Both the position numbers and the translations under genes were made by a program. From Nocardiopsis sp. N85 (GTDB taxonomy: Bacteria; Actinomycetota; Actinomycetes; Streptosporangiales; Streptosporangiaceae), in the NCBI RefSeq assembly GCF_028882275.1, contig NZ_JARBUT010000005.1, positions 186,001-250,000 on the forward strand: 64,000 bases of DNA. The letters are read 5' to 3'. The notes beneath the pieces were generated by a model. The model was not told the DNA's origin. It saw nothing but the letters and a program-made list of their open reading frames with translations, and ran no database searches. Below, piece by piece: positions 9,066-20,925 of the stretch; position 1 is the stretch's first letter, and each line of letters starts with the position of its first letter.

Positions 9066-11117
9066 TCACCCCGAGGTCGGGGCCCCTGTGGACACCCCTC
9101 GGTGGGCGGTCAGCCAGGTGAGGGCCTCGTCGGCGGGCATCGGCGGGGCGAAGTGGTGCCCCTGGGCGGCGTGGCAGCCGGTGCCCCGGGCGGCCTCGGC
9201 GAACTCCCGGGTCTGCACGCCTTCGGCGGTGGCGCGCATGCCGAGCGCGTTGACCAGCGCGATGGCGGCGTGGACCACCGTCGGACCGTTGCCGGTGCCG
9301 TCGGTGAGGCGGGCGGTGAACGACTCGTGGATCTTGACCTCGTCGAGCGGCAGCCCGGCGAGCTGGACGAGGGTGAAGTGGCCGGTGCCGAAGTCGTCCA
9401 GTGCCAGGCCCACGCCGAGCCCGCGGAGTCGGTGGACGGCCGCCGTGGCCGCTTCGACGTCGGTGATGAGGGCGTGTTCACCGATCTCCAGCACCAGGCG
9501 TTCGGGCGGGATCCCGTGCTCGGCCAGCGCGGAGGCGACGGTTTCGGGCAGGGAGGGGTCGAGGAGTTCGCGCACGCCCAGGTTGACGGAGACGGGCAGG
9601 CGCACCCCCTGTTCCCGCCATTGCGCGAGGCGGGACAGGGTGATGTCGAGGACCTGCCCGGTGAAGGCGCGGAACAGGTGGGACTCCTCCACCACCGGCA
9701 TGAACTCCTCGGGTCCGAGCAGCCCGCGCGTGGGGTGGCGCCAGCGGGCGAGGGCCTCCATCCCGACGGGGTGTCCGTCGTCGAGGCGCACCTTGGGCTG
9801 GTAGTGCATTTCGAGGGCGCCTTCGGTGAGGCCTCGACGGAGTTCGCTGAACAGGCTGAGCCGGGCGGTGGAGTTGCGGTCCTTGCCGGGGTCGTAGGAC
9901 TCCACCCCGGAGCGGGCGGACTTGGCGACGTACATGGCGACGTCGGCGCGCTGCATGAGGTGTTCGAAGTCGACGGCGTCCTCGGGGTGGAGGGCGATGC
10001 CGATACTGGCCTCCAGGTCGAGGTCCATGCCGTCGAGGCGGACGGGTTCGGTGAGGGCGCCGCGCAGGCGGGCGGCGACCTCCGCGGCCGCCTCGATGTC
10101 GCGGATCTGGGGCAGCAGCACCGCGAACTCGTCGCCGCCGAGCCGGGCGACGAGGTCGCCGGGGCGGACGCTGTGGGTGAGTCGGCCGGCGACGATCTGG
10201 AGGAGCCGGTCCCCGGTGGGGTGCCCCAGGGTGTCGTTGACCTCTTTGAACCGGTCGAGGTCGAGCAGGAGCAGGCCGACCCGGCCGCCGCGGCGGCGGG
10301 CGGCGTCGATCTCCTGGTGGGCGCGCAGGGTGAGGAGTTTGCGGTTGGCCAGGCCGGTGAGTTCGTCGTGGTTGGCCTGGTGATCGCGCTTCACCGACAA
10401 CAGGGCGCTGGTGTAGAGGGCGCCCAGGGGCAGGGCGAAGAGCGGAACGTACAGCACCGAGTGGGTCATGGCGACGGCGACGAGGGGGGCCATGCCGATG
10501 AGGACGGCGTTGATCTGGATCTGGCGGCCGAGGCCCTTGGCCATGGCCTGTCCCAGGGGAACGCGTTCGTGCATGGCGACGGCGCAGATCACCAGGATCC
10601 GGTTGACCAGGAAGTAGGTGATTCCGGCCAGCCCGATGGCGAGGAGCGCCTGCCCGGCGGGCACCCCCGTGGCGGTGCCGCGCAGGGGCGCCAGGACCAG
10701 GCGCAGGACGGCGTCGGCGGCGCCGAGGGACAGGGTGTACTGGGCGGCGTTGAAGGCGATGCGGTGGGCGGCGTGGCCACGGACGAACCCGGCGACGACG
10801 GTGGCGACGACCTGGACGAGTCCGGCCAGGGGCAGGCCTTGGAAGAGGATCAGGGCCAGGGAGAACGGCAGTGAGGTGGGCGCGCCGCTGCCGGGGGACC
10901 GCCCGGGGATGGAGATGGGGCGCAGTTCACCGAAGAGGACCATGCCGAGCAGGACCCACGTGAGCGGTTCGACCGCGTACGGGAGCAGGTCGGGCCCGGC
11001 CCACAGCAGGGCGGCGGCGAGCAGGAGCGTTCCGGCGGCGACGGTGCCGGCCATGTACAGCCACAGCGGCGTCCCGATCCGCGGGCCGATGTCCCGGGTA
11101 CTGATGGGGTCTCTCAT
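9066..11117 (-). CDS. Membrane GGDEF-EAL cyclic-di-GMP enzyme
   Basis: This 683-residue protein has an N-terminal membrane region (about residues 17-240, six or more hydrophobic segments) acting as sensor or anchor. A diguanylate cyclase domain follows with an intact GGDEF (327-331) and the inhibitory RxxD site RPGD (318-321) five residues before it. The EAL phosphodiesterase domain has EAL at 454-456 and the ALDDFGTG motif. Both domains look catalytically competent. One departure is KIH where most EAL domains have KID. Start ATG 11117 is chosen because GAGGA precedes it and the membrane segments begin soon after. It would control c-di-GMP, which in actinobacteria governs development through BldD-type regulators (family knowledge). 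Confidence 0.93.
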   Translation of the reverse strand: MRDPISTRDIGPRIGTPLWLYMAGTVAAGTLLLAAALLWAGPDLLPYAVEPLTWVLLGMVLFGELRPISIPGRSPGSGAPTSLPFSLALILFQGLPLAGLVQVVATVVAGFVRGHAAHRIAFNAAQYTLSLGAADAVLRLVLAPLRGTATGVPAGQALLAIGLAGITYFLVNRILVICAVAMHERVPLGQAMAKGLGRQIQINAVLIGMAPLVAVAMTHSVLYVPLFALPLGALYTSALLSVKRDHQANHDELTGLANRKLLTLRAHQEIDAARRRGGRVGLLLLDLDRFKEVNDTLGHPTGDRLLQIVAGRLTHSVRPGDLVARLGGDEFAVLLPQIRDIEAAAEVAARLRGALTEPVRLDGMDLDLEASIGIALHPEDAVDFEHLMQRADVAMYVAKSARSGVESYDPGKDRNSTARLSLFSELRRGLTEGALEMHYQPKVRLDDGHPVGMEALARWRHPTRGLLGPEEFMPVVEESHLFRAFTGQVLDITLSRLAQWREQGVRLPVSVNLGVRELLDPSLPETVASALAEHGIPPERLVLEIGEHALITDVEAATAAVHRLRGLGVGLALDDFGTGHFTLVQLAGLPLDEVKIHESFTARLTDGTGNGPTVVHAAIALVNALGMRATAEGVQTREFAEAARGTGCHAAQGHHFAPPMPADEALTWLTAHRGVSTGAPTSG

Positions 11118-11354
11118 CCGTTGTGTCCTCGTGAGGGGGACGCGGAGATCGACGGCATCGGCCGTGCCGCCGCTCCTGATGGTTCGGCCCTCGGGCGCGG
11201 TCACCCCTCCATGACCGAATCCCGGGTTCGGTGGTGTCCGCTTCGCGGAGCACACTGTCCACCTTACGCCGCTTCGTCACCAAGTGTCGTCCGACAGGAA
11301 CTATCAGTTAACCAAGACGTGGGTCGATTGTGGCGCGAACCAGGAAAAAGAAAC

Positions 11355-11425
11355 GGCGGTCCGGAACGGATTCCGACCCACGGACCATCGGACGGACGTG
11401 CGTGTCGGATGGCGTCCGGACCGCC
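11355..11425 (-). terminator. Terminator of ligA
   Basis: Two perfect 11-base inverted arms (11355-11365 and 11415-11425) enclose a further structured 49-base interval. Reading on the minus strand, the structure is followed by GTTTCTTTTTCC. It sits 17 bases beyond the ligA stop. The rest of 11118-11441 shows no gene. Confidence 0.7.
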
Positions 11426-11441
11426 GCGCGGACGCGACCCC

Positions 11442-13730
<2,289 letters not shown>

Positions 13731-14774
13731 CTACGACCTGCGGGGCTCGTCACGAAGGACCCGGGCCCCGTCCCGCGCGGCCCGCAGGGCCGCCCGGGCG
13801 TGGTGGGGGGAGGCGCCGGCCAGCCCGCAGGCGGGGGTCGTGACCACCGTCCGTGAGAGCAGGTCGGGATCGAAGCCCAACCGGTTCCACAACTCGCGTA
13901 CGACATCGACGTTAGCGGCGGGGTCGGACATTCGGGCCTGCTCGGAGGGGGTGGGATCGACCGCCGGAACGACGCCGAGCAGCAGCCCGACACCGGCCTC
14001 GACGGCGGTGCCGACCATGTCGTCGTGACGACGGTCGAGCAGTCCGGCGTCCAGGCTCAGCGCTCGCGCGCCGCTGCGGCGCAACAGGTCCAGGGGCGCG
14101 TTTTCGGCGCAGCAGTGGACGACGGGGACGGCCCCGGCGTCGGTGATCGTCGTGAACAGGGTGCGCAGCGTCTCCTCCACGCGGATCCGGTCCACGGCGC
14201 GCAGCCGGCCGTAGCCGCTGGCGGTGGGCAGGGCGCCGAGCAGGACGGCCGGCAGGGAGGGTTCGTCGATCTGCACGAGGAGGCGGGCGCCGGGCACCCG
14301 TGTGCGGACGTCGGCGAGGTGGGCGCGCACGCCTTCGAGGTGGGAGGCGCAGAGATCGCGGTACGCGCCGGGGTCGGCGATCACGCGCTGGCCGTTGCGC
14401 AGTTCGGTGGAGGCCGCCATCGTCCACGGACCGGCCGCCTGGATCTTGAGTGCGCCCTCGTAGGCGTGGGCGTGCTCGGTGAGGACGTCCAGGTCGCGGG
14501 AGAGGAACCCGTGGGCGCGGTACAGGTCGCGGCCGGGGGTGTCGGCGACGCGCCACCCGGTGGGCTGCACCTCGACGGGGAACTCCACCAGCAGTCCGGC
14601 GGTGCGGCCGATCATGTCGGCGCCGACGCCGCGTCCGGGCAGTTCGGGCAGGTGGGGAAGGTCGGGGAGTTCGCCCAGGACGGTGCGGACGGCCTCGTCG
14701 GGGTCCTCTCCGGGCCACGACCCGACCCCGGTGGAGGAGGCGGTGGGCCAGGGGTAGGGGTGCTGTTCGCTCAC
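13731..14774 (-). CDS. MetE C-terminal-like (cobalamin-independent methionine synthase family) protein
   Basis: This stand-alone protein of about 347 residues resembles the catalytic C-terminal half of MetE and lacks the N-terminal half. The zinc-ligand pattern is kept as VHCCAEN near residue 235 and TTPACGLAG near 320. It starts with a TGVGSWPG motif typical of this actinobacterial subgroup. Such short proteins use a methyl donor other than methyltetrahydrofolate-triglutamate in archaea; the donor here is unknown. The GTG at 14774 is chosen as the first start before the conserved region; the ribosome site is weak. Position between mnmA and ligA is a recurrent actinobacterial arrangement (recollection, not checked). 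Confidence 0.85.
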   Translation of the reverse strand: MSEQHPYPWPTASSTGVGSWPGEDPDEAVRTVLGELPDLPHLPELPGRGVGADMIGRTAGLLVEFPVEVQPTGWRVADTPGRDLYRAHGFLSRDLDVLTEHAHAYEGALKIQAAGPWTMAASTELRNGQRVIADPGAYRDLCASHLEGVRAHLADVRTRVPGARLLVQIDEPSLPAVLLGALPTASGYGRLRAVDRIRVEETLRTLFTTITDAGAVPVVHCCAENAPLDLLRRSGARALSLDAGLLDRRHDDMVGTAVEAGVGLLLGVVPAVDPTPSEQARMSDPAANVDVVRELWNRLGFDPDLLSRTVVTTPACGLAGASPHHARAALRAARDGARVLRDEPRRS

Positions 14775-14832
14775 ATCGCCCAAGGTTAGGGCAAGGACGA
14801 CCCGGGGTACGGCGCGGCGCGGCCGCGCCGGG

Positions 14833-15432
14833 TCAGGTGGTGGTGGCGCGTTCGGAGGCCGGGGAGGCCTCGTCGGTCCGCGCGGTCCCGCTCGGCTCCG
14901 CCGTCCCGGCCTCCCCGTCCGGTTCGACACCGGCGTCGGGGGCCCGCGGGTCGTCTGCCACGCGGGACGCTCTACGGCGGCGGAGGAGCACCATGACGGT
15001 GACCAGGGCCGCGGCCACGGCCACGACCCCGATCGCGGTCCACGGGGAGTCCAGGAACAGCGTGAGCCAGGTGCCGACGATCCCGGCGATGACCATGCCC
15101 CACAGGCCCGCCCAGGCCAGCCCGCCGACGAAGACGGCGGCGAAGTAGCGCGGGAAGCGCATGCGCACGACGCCCGCGGCCAGGTTGATGGCGGTCTGCA
15201 TGCCCACGGTGAAGAAGCTCAGGGTGACCACGGGCGCCCCGTAACGGTCGACGAGGTTCTTGGCCCGGTCCAGGCGCGGACCGAGCCGGGTCCCCATACG
15301 GCTGCGGTTCACCCCGGCGCCCAGCCCGCGGCCGATCCAGTACGTCGCGGGCGCGCGCAACAGGATGACGACGAGCAGCGTGAAGTAGACGACCCAGAAG
15401 GGTTGACCTTCGAGGAAAGCGAACTGGGGCAT
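14833..15432 (-). CDS. VTT/DedA-like membrane protein
   Basis: This 199-residue integral membrane protein has about four hydrophobic segments and the VTT-domain pattern around YGAPVVTLSFFTVGMQ and AAGVVRMRFPRYF. The usual RF-PG-R signature of DedA flippases is replaced here by SFFTVG, so it may be a divergent member with altered function. The tail (about 150-199) is soluble, acidic and proline-rich. Start ATG 15432 is preferred over an in-frame ATG ten codons upstream because GGGAGA precedes it. It is co-directional with mnmA upstream and the MetE-like gene downstream. Confidence 0.75.
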   Translation of the reverse strand: MPQFAFLEGQPFWVVYFTLLVVILLRAPATYWIGRGLGAGVNRSRMGTRLGPRLDRAKNLVDRYGAPVVTLSFFTVGMQTAINLAAGVVRMRFPRYFAAVFVGGLAWAGLWGMVIAGIVGTWLTLFLDSPWTAIGVVAVAAALVTVMVLLRRRRASRVADDPRAPDAGVEPDGEAGTAEPSGTARTDEASPASERATTT

Positions 15433-15575
15433 GGACGGGTCTCCCAACCTTGACCCCATCACTTTGCATTGCCTTACCTAACCCCGGCAAGAGGCGAAGA
15501 GCGGAAAGTGACCGAAAACCTGTCCTGCTTTGCCCGGTTTGTCCTGGGACTCCTCCACCGGGCCCCGGGACACCG

Positions 15576-16673
15576 TCAGACGGAGGCGGAGGCGCGGGCG
15601 GTGACCGCGATGGTCGCCGAACCCAGCACCGTGTCGCCCTTCCCACCGTCGTAGACCACCACGGCCTGACCGGTGGCCACCCCGGTGGCGGGCTCCGCGA
15701 GCCGGACCACCAACTCCGGGCCGGCCCCCCCCTCGCGCTGGTGTGCCGTCGCCGGGTACACCTCGCCGTGGGCGCGCAACTGCACGTGGCAGGCCGTGGG
15801 CTCGGTGAGCGGCTCCGAGCCGCTCCACACCGGCCGCACGCCCGTGATCTCGTTGACCCGCAGCGACGTGCGCGGCCCCACCGTCACCGTGTTGTTCACC
15901 GGCTCGATGGACAGCACGTACCGGGGATCGGGCGCCCCGCCCAGTCCCAGTCCCTTGCGCTGGCCCACCGTGAAGGCGTGCGCGCCCCTGTGGGTGCCCA
16001 GCACGTTGCCGTCCTCGTCGAGGATGTCACCCGGCCGCTCCCCCAACCGGCGGTTGAGGAAGCCGGCGGTGTCGCCGTCGGCGATGAAACAGATGTCGTG
16101 GCTGTCGGGCTTGTCGGCGACCGCCAGCCCCCGGCGCTCGGCCTCGGCCCGCACCTCGTCCTTGGTGCAGTCGCCCAGCGGGAACATGGCGTGCGCCACC
16201 TGTTCGGCGTCGAGCACGCCCAGCACGTACGACTGGTCCTTGGCCTCGTCGACGCTGCGCACCAGGCGCCCGTCGATCTTGCGGACGTGGTGCCCGGTGG
16301 CCACCGCGTCGAAGCCCAGCGCGATCGCCCGGTCCAGCACCGCCTCGAACTTGATCTTCTCGTTGCAGCGCAGGCACGGGTTCGGGGTGTTGCCGGACTC
16401 GTACTCGGCGACGAAGTCCTGCACGACCTCCCGGTCGAACTCCTCCGACATGTCCCACACGTAGAACGGGATGCCGATGACGTCGGCGGCCCGGCGGGCG
16501 TCGTGGGAGTCCTCGACCGTGCAGCACCCGCGGGCGCCCGTGCGGTAGGACTGAGGATTCTTGGAGAGCGCCAGGTGGACACCGGTGACATCGTGGCCGG
16601 CCTCGGCCACACGGGCCGCGGCGACCGCGGAATCGACCCCGCCCGACATGGCGGCCAGTACACGCAAAGTCAT
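15576..16673 (-). CDS. mnmA: tRNA-specific 2-thiouridylase MnmA
   Basis: MnmA thiolates U34 of tRNA(Lys), tRNA(Glu) and tRNA(Gln), using ATP and sulfur relayed from a cysteine desulfurase. At 365 residues it is full length. The ATP PP-loop SGGVDS is at 10-15, the catalytic cysteines are Cys100 (NPCLRCN) and Cys195 (DICFI), and the C-terminal beta-barrel ends the protein. No desulfurase gene is in the window. Intergenic space to the next gene is short, and the promoter lies in 16674-16747, shared with the divergent hypothetical gene. Confidence 0.97.
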   Translation of the reverse strand: MTLRVLAAMSGGVDSAVAAARVAEAGHDVTGVHLALSKNPQSYRTGARGCCTVEDSHDARRAADVIGIPFYVWDMSEEFDREVVQDFVAEYESGNTPNPCLRCNEKIKFEAVLDRAIALGFDAVATGHHVRKIDGRLVRSVDEAKDQSYVLGVLDAEQVAHAMFPLGDCTKDEVRAEAERRGLAVADKPDSHDICFIADGDTAGFLNRRLGERPGDILDEDGNVLGTHRGAHAFTVGQRKGLGLGGAPDPRYVLSIEPVNNTVTVGPRTSLRVNEITGVRPVWSGSEPLTEPTACHVQLRAHGEVYPATAHQREGGAGPELVVRLAEPATGVATGQAVVVYDGGKGDTVLGSATIAVTARASASV

Positions 16674-16747
16674 AGTGGTTCCAGCCTATGCGCCCCGCGA
16701 GGGTGTGCGGGGCGGGTGTGGTCGTCCGCTTCTGCGAAAATCGACCC

Positions 16748-17929
16748 ATGGCTCTGTTCCGTCGTCGCCGCTCCAACGACACCACCGATTCGACCGCCGC
16801 CATCTCCGCGTTCTGGGATGCCTGGCCGACCCTGCGCGAACCGCTGGCCGAGGCCGTCGAGGCGGACCGCCCGGCACCCGACGAGGTCGCCGAGCGGGTC
16901 ACCGCCCTGGTCAAGGCGGTCCATCCGGACCTGGACTGGGAGGCCGGCCCCGCTCCGAGCACCCCGGAACCGGGTCTGGAGGACCTCGACCTCTCGATGG
17001 ACGTCGACCCCGACGAACTCCTGGAGCGCTTGGCCGCGCTCGACGACCCCGCCGCCTTCGGCCAGGGCCCCGCGCACGCCCTCACTCTGCGACCGGGCCC
17101 CTCCGACGACGCCCGCATCCAGTCCGAGCGCTGGACGCGTTCGGCTCCGGACGACGACGCCTGGGCGTTCCTGCCGGCCCGCCCCGCCGACCACGAGAGC
17201 CTGACCGGGACCGTGCGCTGGGACGACCACGAGCTCGACCTGACCCACGTGTCGGTGTCGATGCGGGTCGACCACGCCACCGGGCGGATCGAGGTGGGCG
17301 TCTACCACCCCGACAACATGTTCCTGTCCGAGGACGTGCGCCGCGCCCTGGCCGACCACGTGGTGCTGCTCGCCCTGGGAGAGGACGAGTCGGTGCGCCG
17401 CATCGGCACGGTGGTCCCGCTTGAGGAGTCCCCGCTGGACCCGCTGCCGCCCACCTCGATCCCGGCGGCGGTCCGACAGATGATCGACATGCTCGGCGGC
17501 GGCAACGACGGCTGGGTGACCCTCAAGGCCACCAACCTGCGCCAGGACCAGCTGGTGCTCTCCGCCCGGCACCCGGTGACCCGGCGTGACTTCCCGGCGT
17601 TCACGCTCGCCGTGCAGGTGCTCGTGCCCTACACCGACAAGGGTTCCGACGGGCAGCCCGACGGCGCCTCCGCGGTCGCCCTCCAGGAACTGGAGTCCCG
17701 CCTGGCCCGGCTGCTCGACGACAACGGCGCGCTGTTCCTGCGGAGCACGCTGTCGGGTCGCAGGGACCTGATGTACTACCTCGACCCGGAGTCGGACGCG
17801 CTGGCCCCGTTCGAGGAGGAGCTCAAGAGCTGGTCCGAGGGGGATCTCAAACTGAGCAGCAGGCTGGACCCGGACCGGGCGGTGTTCGCCGCCGCCCTGC
17901 GTCCGTACCGCCGTTTCCTCCAGGGGTGA
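16748..17929 (+). CDS. Hypothetical soluble protein, resembles DUF695-type proteins
   Basis: This 393-residue acidic cytosolic protein has no signal peptide or membrane segment. The C-terminal part (DLMYYLDPESDALAPFEEEL and a following low-complexity Asp/Glu stretch) recalls the DUF695 family, where a Tyr-rich strand is followed by an acidic helix; this is a judgement by eye. Start ATG 16748 begins MALFRRRRSND, and the Arg cluster could bind acidic lipid or RNA. It is divergent from mnmA with a 74-base gap. Function unknown. Confidence 0.75.
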   Translation: MALFRRRRSNDTTDSTAAISAFWDAWPTLREPLAEAVEADRPAPDEVAERVTALVKAVHPDLDWEAGPAPSTPEPGLEDLDLSMDVDPDELLERLAALDDPAAFGQGPAHALTLRPGPSDDARIQSERWTRSAPDDDAWAFLPARPADHESLTGTVRWDDHELDLTHVSVSMRVDHATGRIEVGVYHPDNMFLSEDVRRALADHVVLLALGEDESVRRIGTVVPLEESPLDPLPPTSIPAAVRQMIDMLGGGNDGWVTLKATNLRQDQLVLSARHPVTRRDFPAFTLAVQVLVPYTDKGSDGQPDGASAVALQELESRLARLLDDNGALFLRSTLSGRRDLMYYLDPESDALAPFEEELKSWSEGDLKLSSRLDPDRAVFAAALRPYRRFLQG

Positions 17930-18092
17930 GGCGCGTCCCCTTCACCTGCCGTTGACCCTCGACCGACCCGGTGCGGACACGGTCCCTCCGTGGTCGGCCG
18001 TGAGGTCAAGTCCGAATCCCACGTTGCACATCTGGCGCTCAAGCCTCGACAGGCGTAACGTTGCCTCCCCGCCAGGAGGATGATTCGGCCTG

Positions 18093-19046
18093 ATGGACGG
18101 TGTGCTTCCCCGTGCTCCCACGGGCCGACCACGGCTCGCCGCGGTCGGTGCGATCCTCATCCTGTGCCTGGTCGGCGCCCCCCTCATGTCGCTGTTCCCG
18201 TTGGGCGTGTGGGACGTCTCCCGCGCCCTGACGATGAGCGACGCGGGTCTGGGGATGTTCCTGCTCACACCCGTGGTCACCGGGGTCATCCTGCTCATGG
18301 TGTGGCTGGCCACCCGCTGGCTGGAGGGGTTCGGCGTCGAGCACGCCCTGACCTGCGCGGTCCTGGTGACGGGCACCGCGATGACCGTCCCCGTCGTGGT
18401 GGCCTTCCTCGCCCCGGAAGCCACACCGCTGTCCGGCGGCGTCACCGTCAACATCGCCTTCCTGACGGGGGCGATCACCACCCTGGGTCTGGGCGCCGCC
18501 ATGGTCACCGCGTGGCTACCGGGAAGGCACAGACCCGGTGCGCTGCCCGCCCTGGTGCTCATCTGCGCCCTGCTGGCGATCCTGCCGGTCCTCTCCGAGG
18601 AACTGCGCCGGTACACCGCCGCCGAGGGCTCCCGCGACCTGCTCATGGAGTACGGGCGACCGATCGCCGTGCTGGACCACCCCGGCTGGACCCTGGCCGC
18701 GGCCCACCGGACGCACCAGGGGCTGCGGTTGACCTACCGCGGCGCCGACGGGTCGCCGTTGTACGTCGTCACCTGGAACGACGCGGCGGTCGCCGAGGGC
18801 ATCGCCTCCGGCTGCGAGTACCCCGGGGTGTGGTGTCGCGACCTCGACGGCGTCCTCATCGTCCACCACTCCGACGGATACCCCAGCGAGCTGCGCGTCC
18901 ACCTGGACGACGGTTCGATCGTGAGCCTGGTGCCCGACACCGGCACACCGGCCGATCCGACCTCCACGATCCACCACCTGCGCCCGGAGTCCCCGGGAGA
19001 GCGCGAGGTCCTCGCCGAGGGGATCACCTCCCGTTCCTGGCGCTGA
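18093..19046 (+). CDS. Hypothetical membrane protein with extracytoplasmic or cytosolic C-terminal domain
   Basis: This 317-residue protein has four hydrophobic segments in residues 14-165. The soluble C-terminal domain (about 170-317) contains a CEYPGVWC pair of cysteines that could form a disulfide. The family is not recognised. An AGGAGGA ribosome site at 18074-18080 precedes the ATG at 18093 by 12 bases. It stands alone, and the 163-base gap upstream would hold its promoter. The stretch 19047-19259 downstream shows no gene. Confidence 0.75.
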   Translation: MDGVLPRAPTGRPRLAAVGAILILCLVGAPLMSLFPLGVWDVSRALTMSDAGLGMFLLTPVVTGVILLMVWLATRWLEGFGVEHALTCAVLVTGTAMTVPVVVAFLAPEATPLSGGVTVNIAFLTGAITTLGLGAAMVTAWLPGRHRPGALPALVLICALLAILPVLSEELRRYTAAEGSRDLLMEYGRPIAVLDHPGWTLAAAHRTHQGLRLTYRGADGSPLYVVTWNDAAVAEGIASGCEYPGVWCRDLDGVLIVHHSDGYPSELRVHLDDGSIVSLVPDTGTPADPTSTIHHLRPESPGEREVLAEGITSRSWR

Positions 19047-19259
19047 ACGCGCGGGGGCGCCGGGGCGGGGCGCGGGGTCGGCGGAGATCGAGGCGGCCGC
19101 ACGCAGGCGTCGGCGCGGGGGCGGGCACCACCGGCGGAACCGCGAAGGTCGATCCGGTGGCGTGCGGTGGCCTCCCCGAGCGGCCCGCCGGGTCCGGCGA
19201 GGATGACCCGTCGGCGTCGGTCGGCGGGTCGTACCCGTCGGAGAGGCCACCGCGCATCC

Positions 19260-19586
19260 TCACGGTCGGTCGTCGCGTTCGGCGAGTTCCTTGAGCGAGG
19301 CGAGCCTGCGTTCCCATGTCTCGCCGACCCTTTGCAGGTCACGGCCCAACGCGCTGAGCCGCCCGCCCACCGCCCGGTGCACGACCTCGCGCCCCTGCCG
19401 CCGCGACTCCACCAGGCCGACGGCCCGCAGCACCTCCAGGTGCTTGCCCACCGCCTGCCGGGTGATGGGCAGGTCGGCGGCGAGCGCGGACGCCGAGGCG
19501 GGTTCGCGGCCCAGGCGGACCAGGATGTTCCACCGCGTCTCGTCGCCCAGGGCGGCGAACGCGGTGGCGACGTCGGTCCCGCTCAT
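19260..19586 (-). CDS. ArsR-family winged-helix repressor
   Basis: This 108-residue ArsR/SmtB-fold regulator has the DNA-recognition helix in the segment SALAADLPITRQAVGKHLEVL (about residues 34-54) and a beta-wing ESRRQGREVVHR. It lacks the cysteine metal-box motifs, so it probably does not sense metals. The ATG at 19586 overlaps the stop of the SRPBCC gene by four bases (ATGA), so the two are translationally coupled. Pairs of this kind are common in actinobacteria, where the repressor binds its own promoter. Two palindromes upstream of the operon (20449-20497) are the likely operators. Confidence 0.92.
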   Translation of the reverse strand: MSGTDVATAFAALGDETRWNILVRLGREPASASALAADLPITRQAVGKHLEVLRAVGLVESRRQGREVVHRAVGGRLSALGRDLQRVGETWERRLASLKELAERDDRP

Positions 19587-20428
19587 CCCCGTGCTCCCGC
19601 CAGGTGCTCCGCGAGGCCGGCGAAACCGCCCTCCCAGCCGTCGGTCTCGGCGGCGGCCTCCTCTGGATCGGCGAACCCGGTCTGGGTGACGGTGAGCAGC
19701 GAACCCTCCCCCGAGGCCCGCACCTCCAGGACGACCAGGGTGGAGTCGTCGCCGGGGTCGGTGTCGGTCTCGCCGGCGATGCGGTAGGCGAACCGGCGGG
19801 GCGCGACGGCCTCGACCACCCGGCCTCGGAAGGTGCCGTGCTCGTCCCAGCGCAGTTCCATGGGCGCGCCGGGTTCGGCGACGAAGTCGGCGCCGTCGAA
19901 GGCGTACCAGCCGACGAAGCGCGCGGGTTCCGTGATGGTCTCCCACAGGCGTTCGGGCGTGACATCGACGTGCACGGCCCGGCGCACGGCGAGCGGGTCC
20001 AGGTGGTCGCGGGCGGCCGCCAGTTCGATCTCCCAGCCCTGGGCGTTCTGCTCGAACCGGCGCCGCCGGTAGGCCTCGGTGCCGCCCAGGGTGGCGAACC
20101 CGCTCTCGACGACCCGCAGCCGGACCCCGCCGGCGGGGAGTTCGTCCAGGTGGAACTCGACCAGGGTGGAGGCGTCGGTGTCGTCGTCCAGCCACCGGAA
20201 GGCGGCGTAGCGGTGCGGGTCGAGCTTCTCCGTGCGGATGCGGAAGTCCCCGTGCACGGGGTCCCGGACGATGTCGATGTCGCCGTCGCGTTCGATGGCG
20301 TGGTCGATGATCGCCCCGTCGTTGATGAACCAGCCCGGGCGGGTGATCAGGGCCCACACCCGGGTGACGGAGGCGTCGATGTCGATGGCGCGTTCGATGC
20401 GGTCGATGTCGTCGATGTCGTCGATCAT
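19583..20428 (-). CDS. Tandem SRPBCC (AHSA1-like) domain protein
   Basis: The 281 residues contain two SRPBCC/START-like domains: IERAIDIDASVTRVWALITRPG opens the first and VRRAVHVDVTPERLWETITEPA opens the second. Single-domain relatives are usually 140-160 residues, so this is an internal duplication or fusion. Such domains bind hydrophobic ligands; the ligand is unknown. The N-terminus has an unusual Asp/Ile run (MIDDIDDIDRIERAIDID). Start ATG 20428 follows GAGAGGA. It is the first gene of the two-gene operon with the ArsR-type repressor. Confidence 0.88.
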   Translation of the reverse strand: MIDDIDDIDRIERAIDIDASVTRVWALITRPGWFINDGAIIDHAIERDGDIDIVRDPVHGDFRIRTEKLDPHRYAAFRWLDDDTDASTLVEFHLDELPAGGVRLRVVESGFATLGGTEAYRRRRFEQNAQGWEIELAAARDHLDPLAVRRAVHVDVTPERLWETITEPARFVGWYAFDGADFVAEPGAPMELRWDEHGTFRGRVVEAVAPRRFAYRIAGETDTDPGDDSTLVVLEVRASGEGSLLTVTQTGFADPEEAAAETDGWEGGFAGLAEHLAGARG

Positions 20429-20448
20429 GGGAATCCTCTCCTTTGAGC

Positions 20449-20497
20449 GCAACCCCAGGGTTGCACTTTGATCGCCAACACGCAACCCTCAGGTTGC
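20449..20497 (-). promoter_or_regulatory. Two palindromic operators for the SRPBCC-ArsR operon
   Basis: GCAACCC-CA-GGGTTGC (20449-20464) is a perfect dyad. GCAACC-CTCA-GGTTGC (20482-20497) is a second dyad with the same outer half-sites, and both are followed by ACTTT on the plus strand. Their centres are 33 bases apart, about three helical turns, which places two dimers on the same DNA face. They begin about 20 bases before the SRPBCC start, as expected for promoter-blocking autoregulation by the ArsR-type protein. Confidence 0.8.
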
Positions 20498-20637
20498 ACT
20501 TTCGCGGTACGCACCCGTTCCCGAGCCACCCCGGCGACCCGTTCCCCCCGAAATGTCCGAGCGCCGCGACAGGCTTCCCTCATGACCCGGCGACGCATCC
20601 GCGAGCACGCGGAGCGCGTCCGGCGGAAGGAGAGAAC

Positions 20638-20925
20638 ATGTCGTTCCAGGCGTACCTCGACACCATCGAGGACAAGACCGGGCTGACCCCCCGTGAGTTC
20701 GTCTCGCTCGCCCGGGAGCGCGGCTTCGACACCCCCGACACCAAGGCCGGGGTCATCCTGACCTGGCTCAAGGAGGAGTACGGCCTCGGGCGCGGCCACG
20801 GCATGGCCCTGGTGCACGTCATCAAGAAGGGCCCCGAGATCAACGCCGAGCACGTCGGCACCACGGGGTCGCACCGGGACGAGTCCGCCACCCTCTGGCT
20901 CGACGGCAAGGCCACCCGCCCCTGA
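20638..20925 (+). CDS. DUF4287 domain protein
   Basis: This 95-residue protein fits the DUF4287 family in length and in the start MSFQAYLDTIEDKTGLTPRE. A central HGMALVHVIK segment is also conserved. Function unknown; it is often found near SRPBCC/YdeI-type genes, consistent with the neighbouring operon. AAGGAGAG at 20627-20634 gives a strong ribosome site for ATG 20638. It is divergent from the SRPBCC-ArsR operon and might share control from the operators between them. Confidence 0.88.
   Translation: MSFQAYLDTIEDKTGLTPREFVSLARERGFDTPDTKAGVILTWLKEEYGLGRGHGMALVHVIKKGPEINAEHVGTTGSHRDESATLWLDGKATRP

Noticed and set aside
7818-10874. A 1018-codon plus-strand open frame
   Set aside because: It is the antisense shadow of gatC, gatA and the GGDEF-EAL gene; its translation is Gly/Val/Asp-rich without domains.
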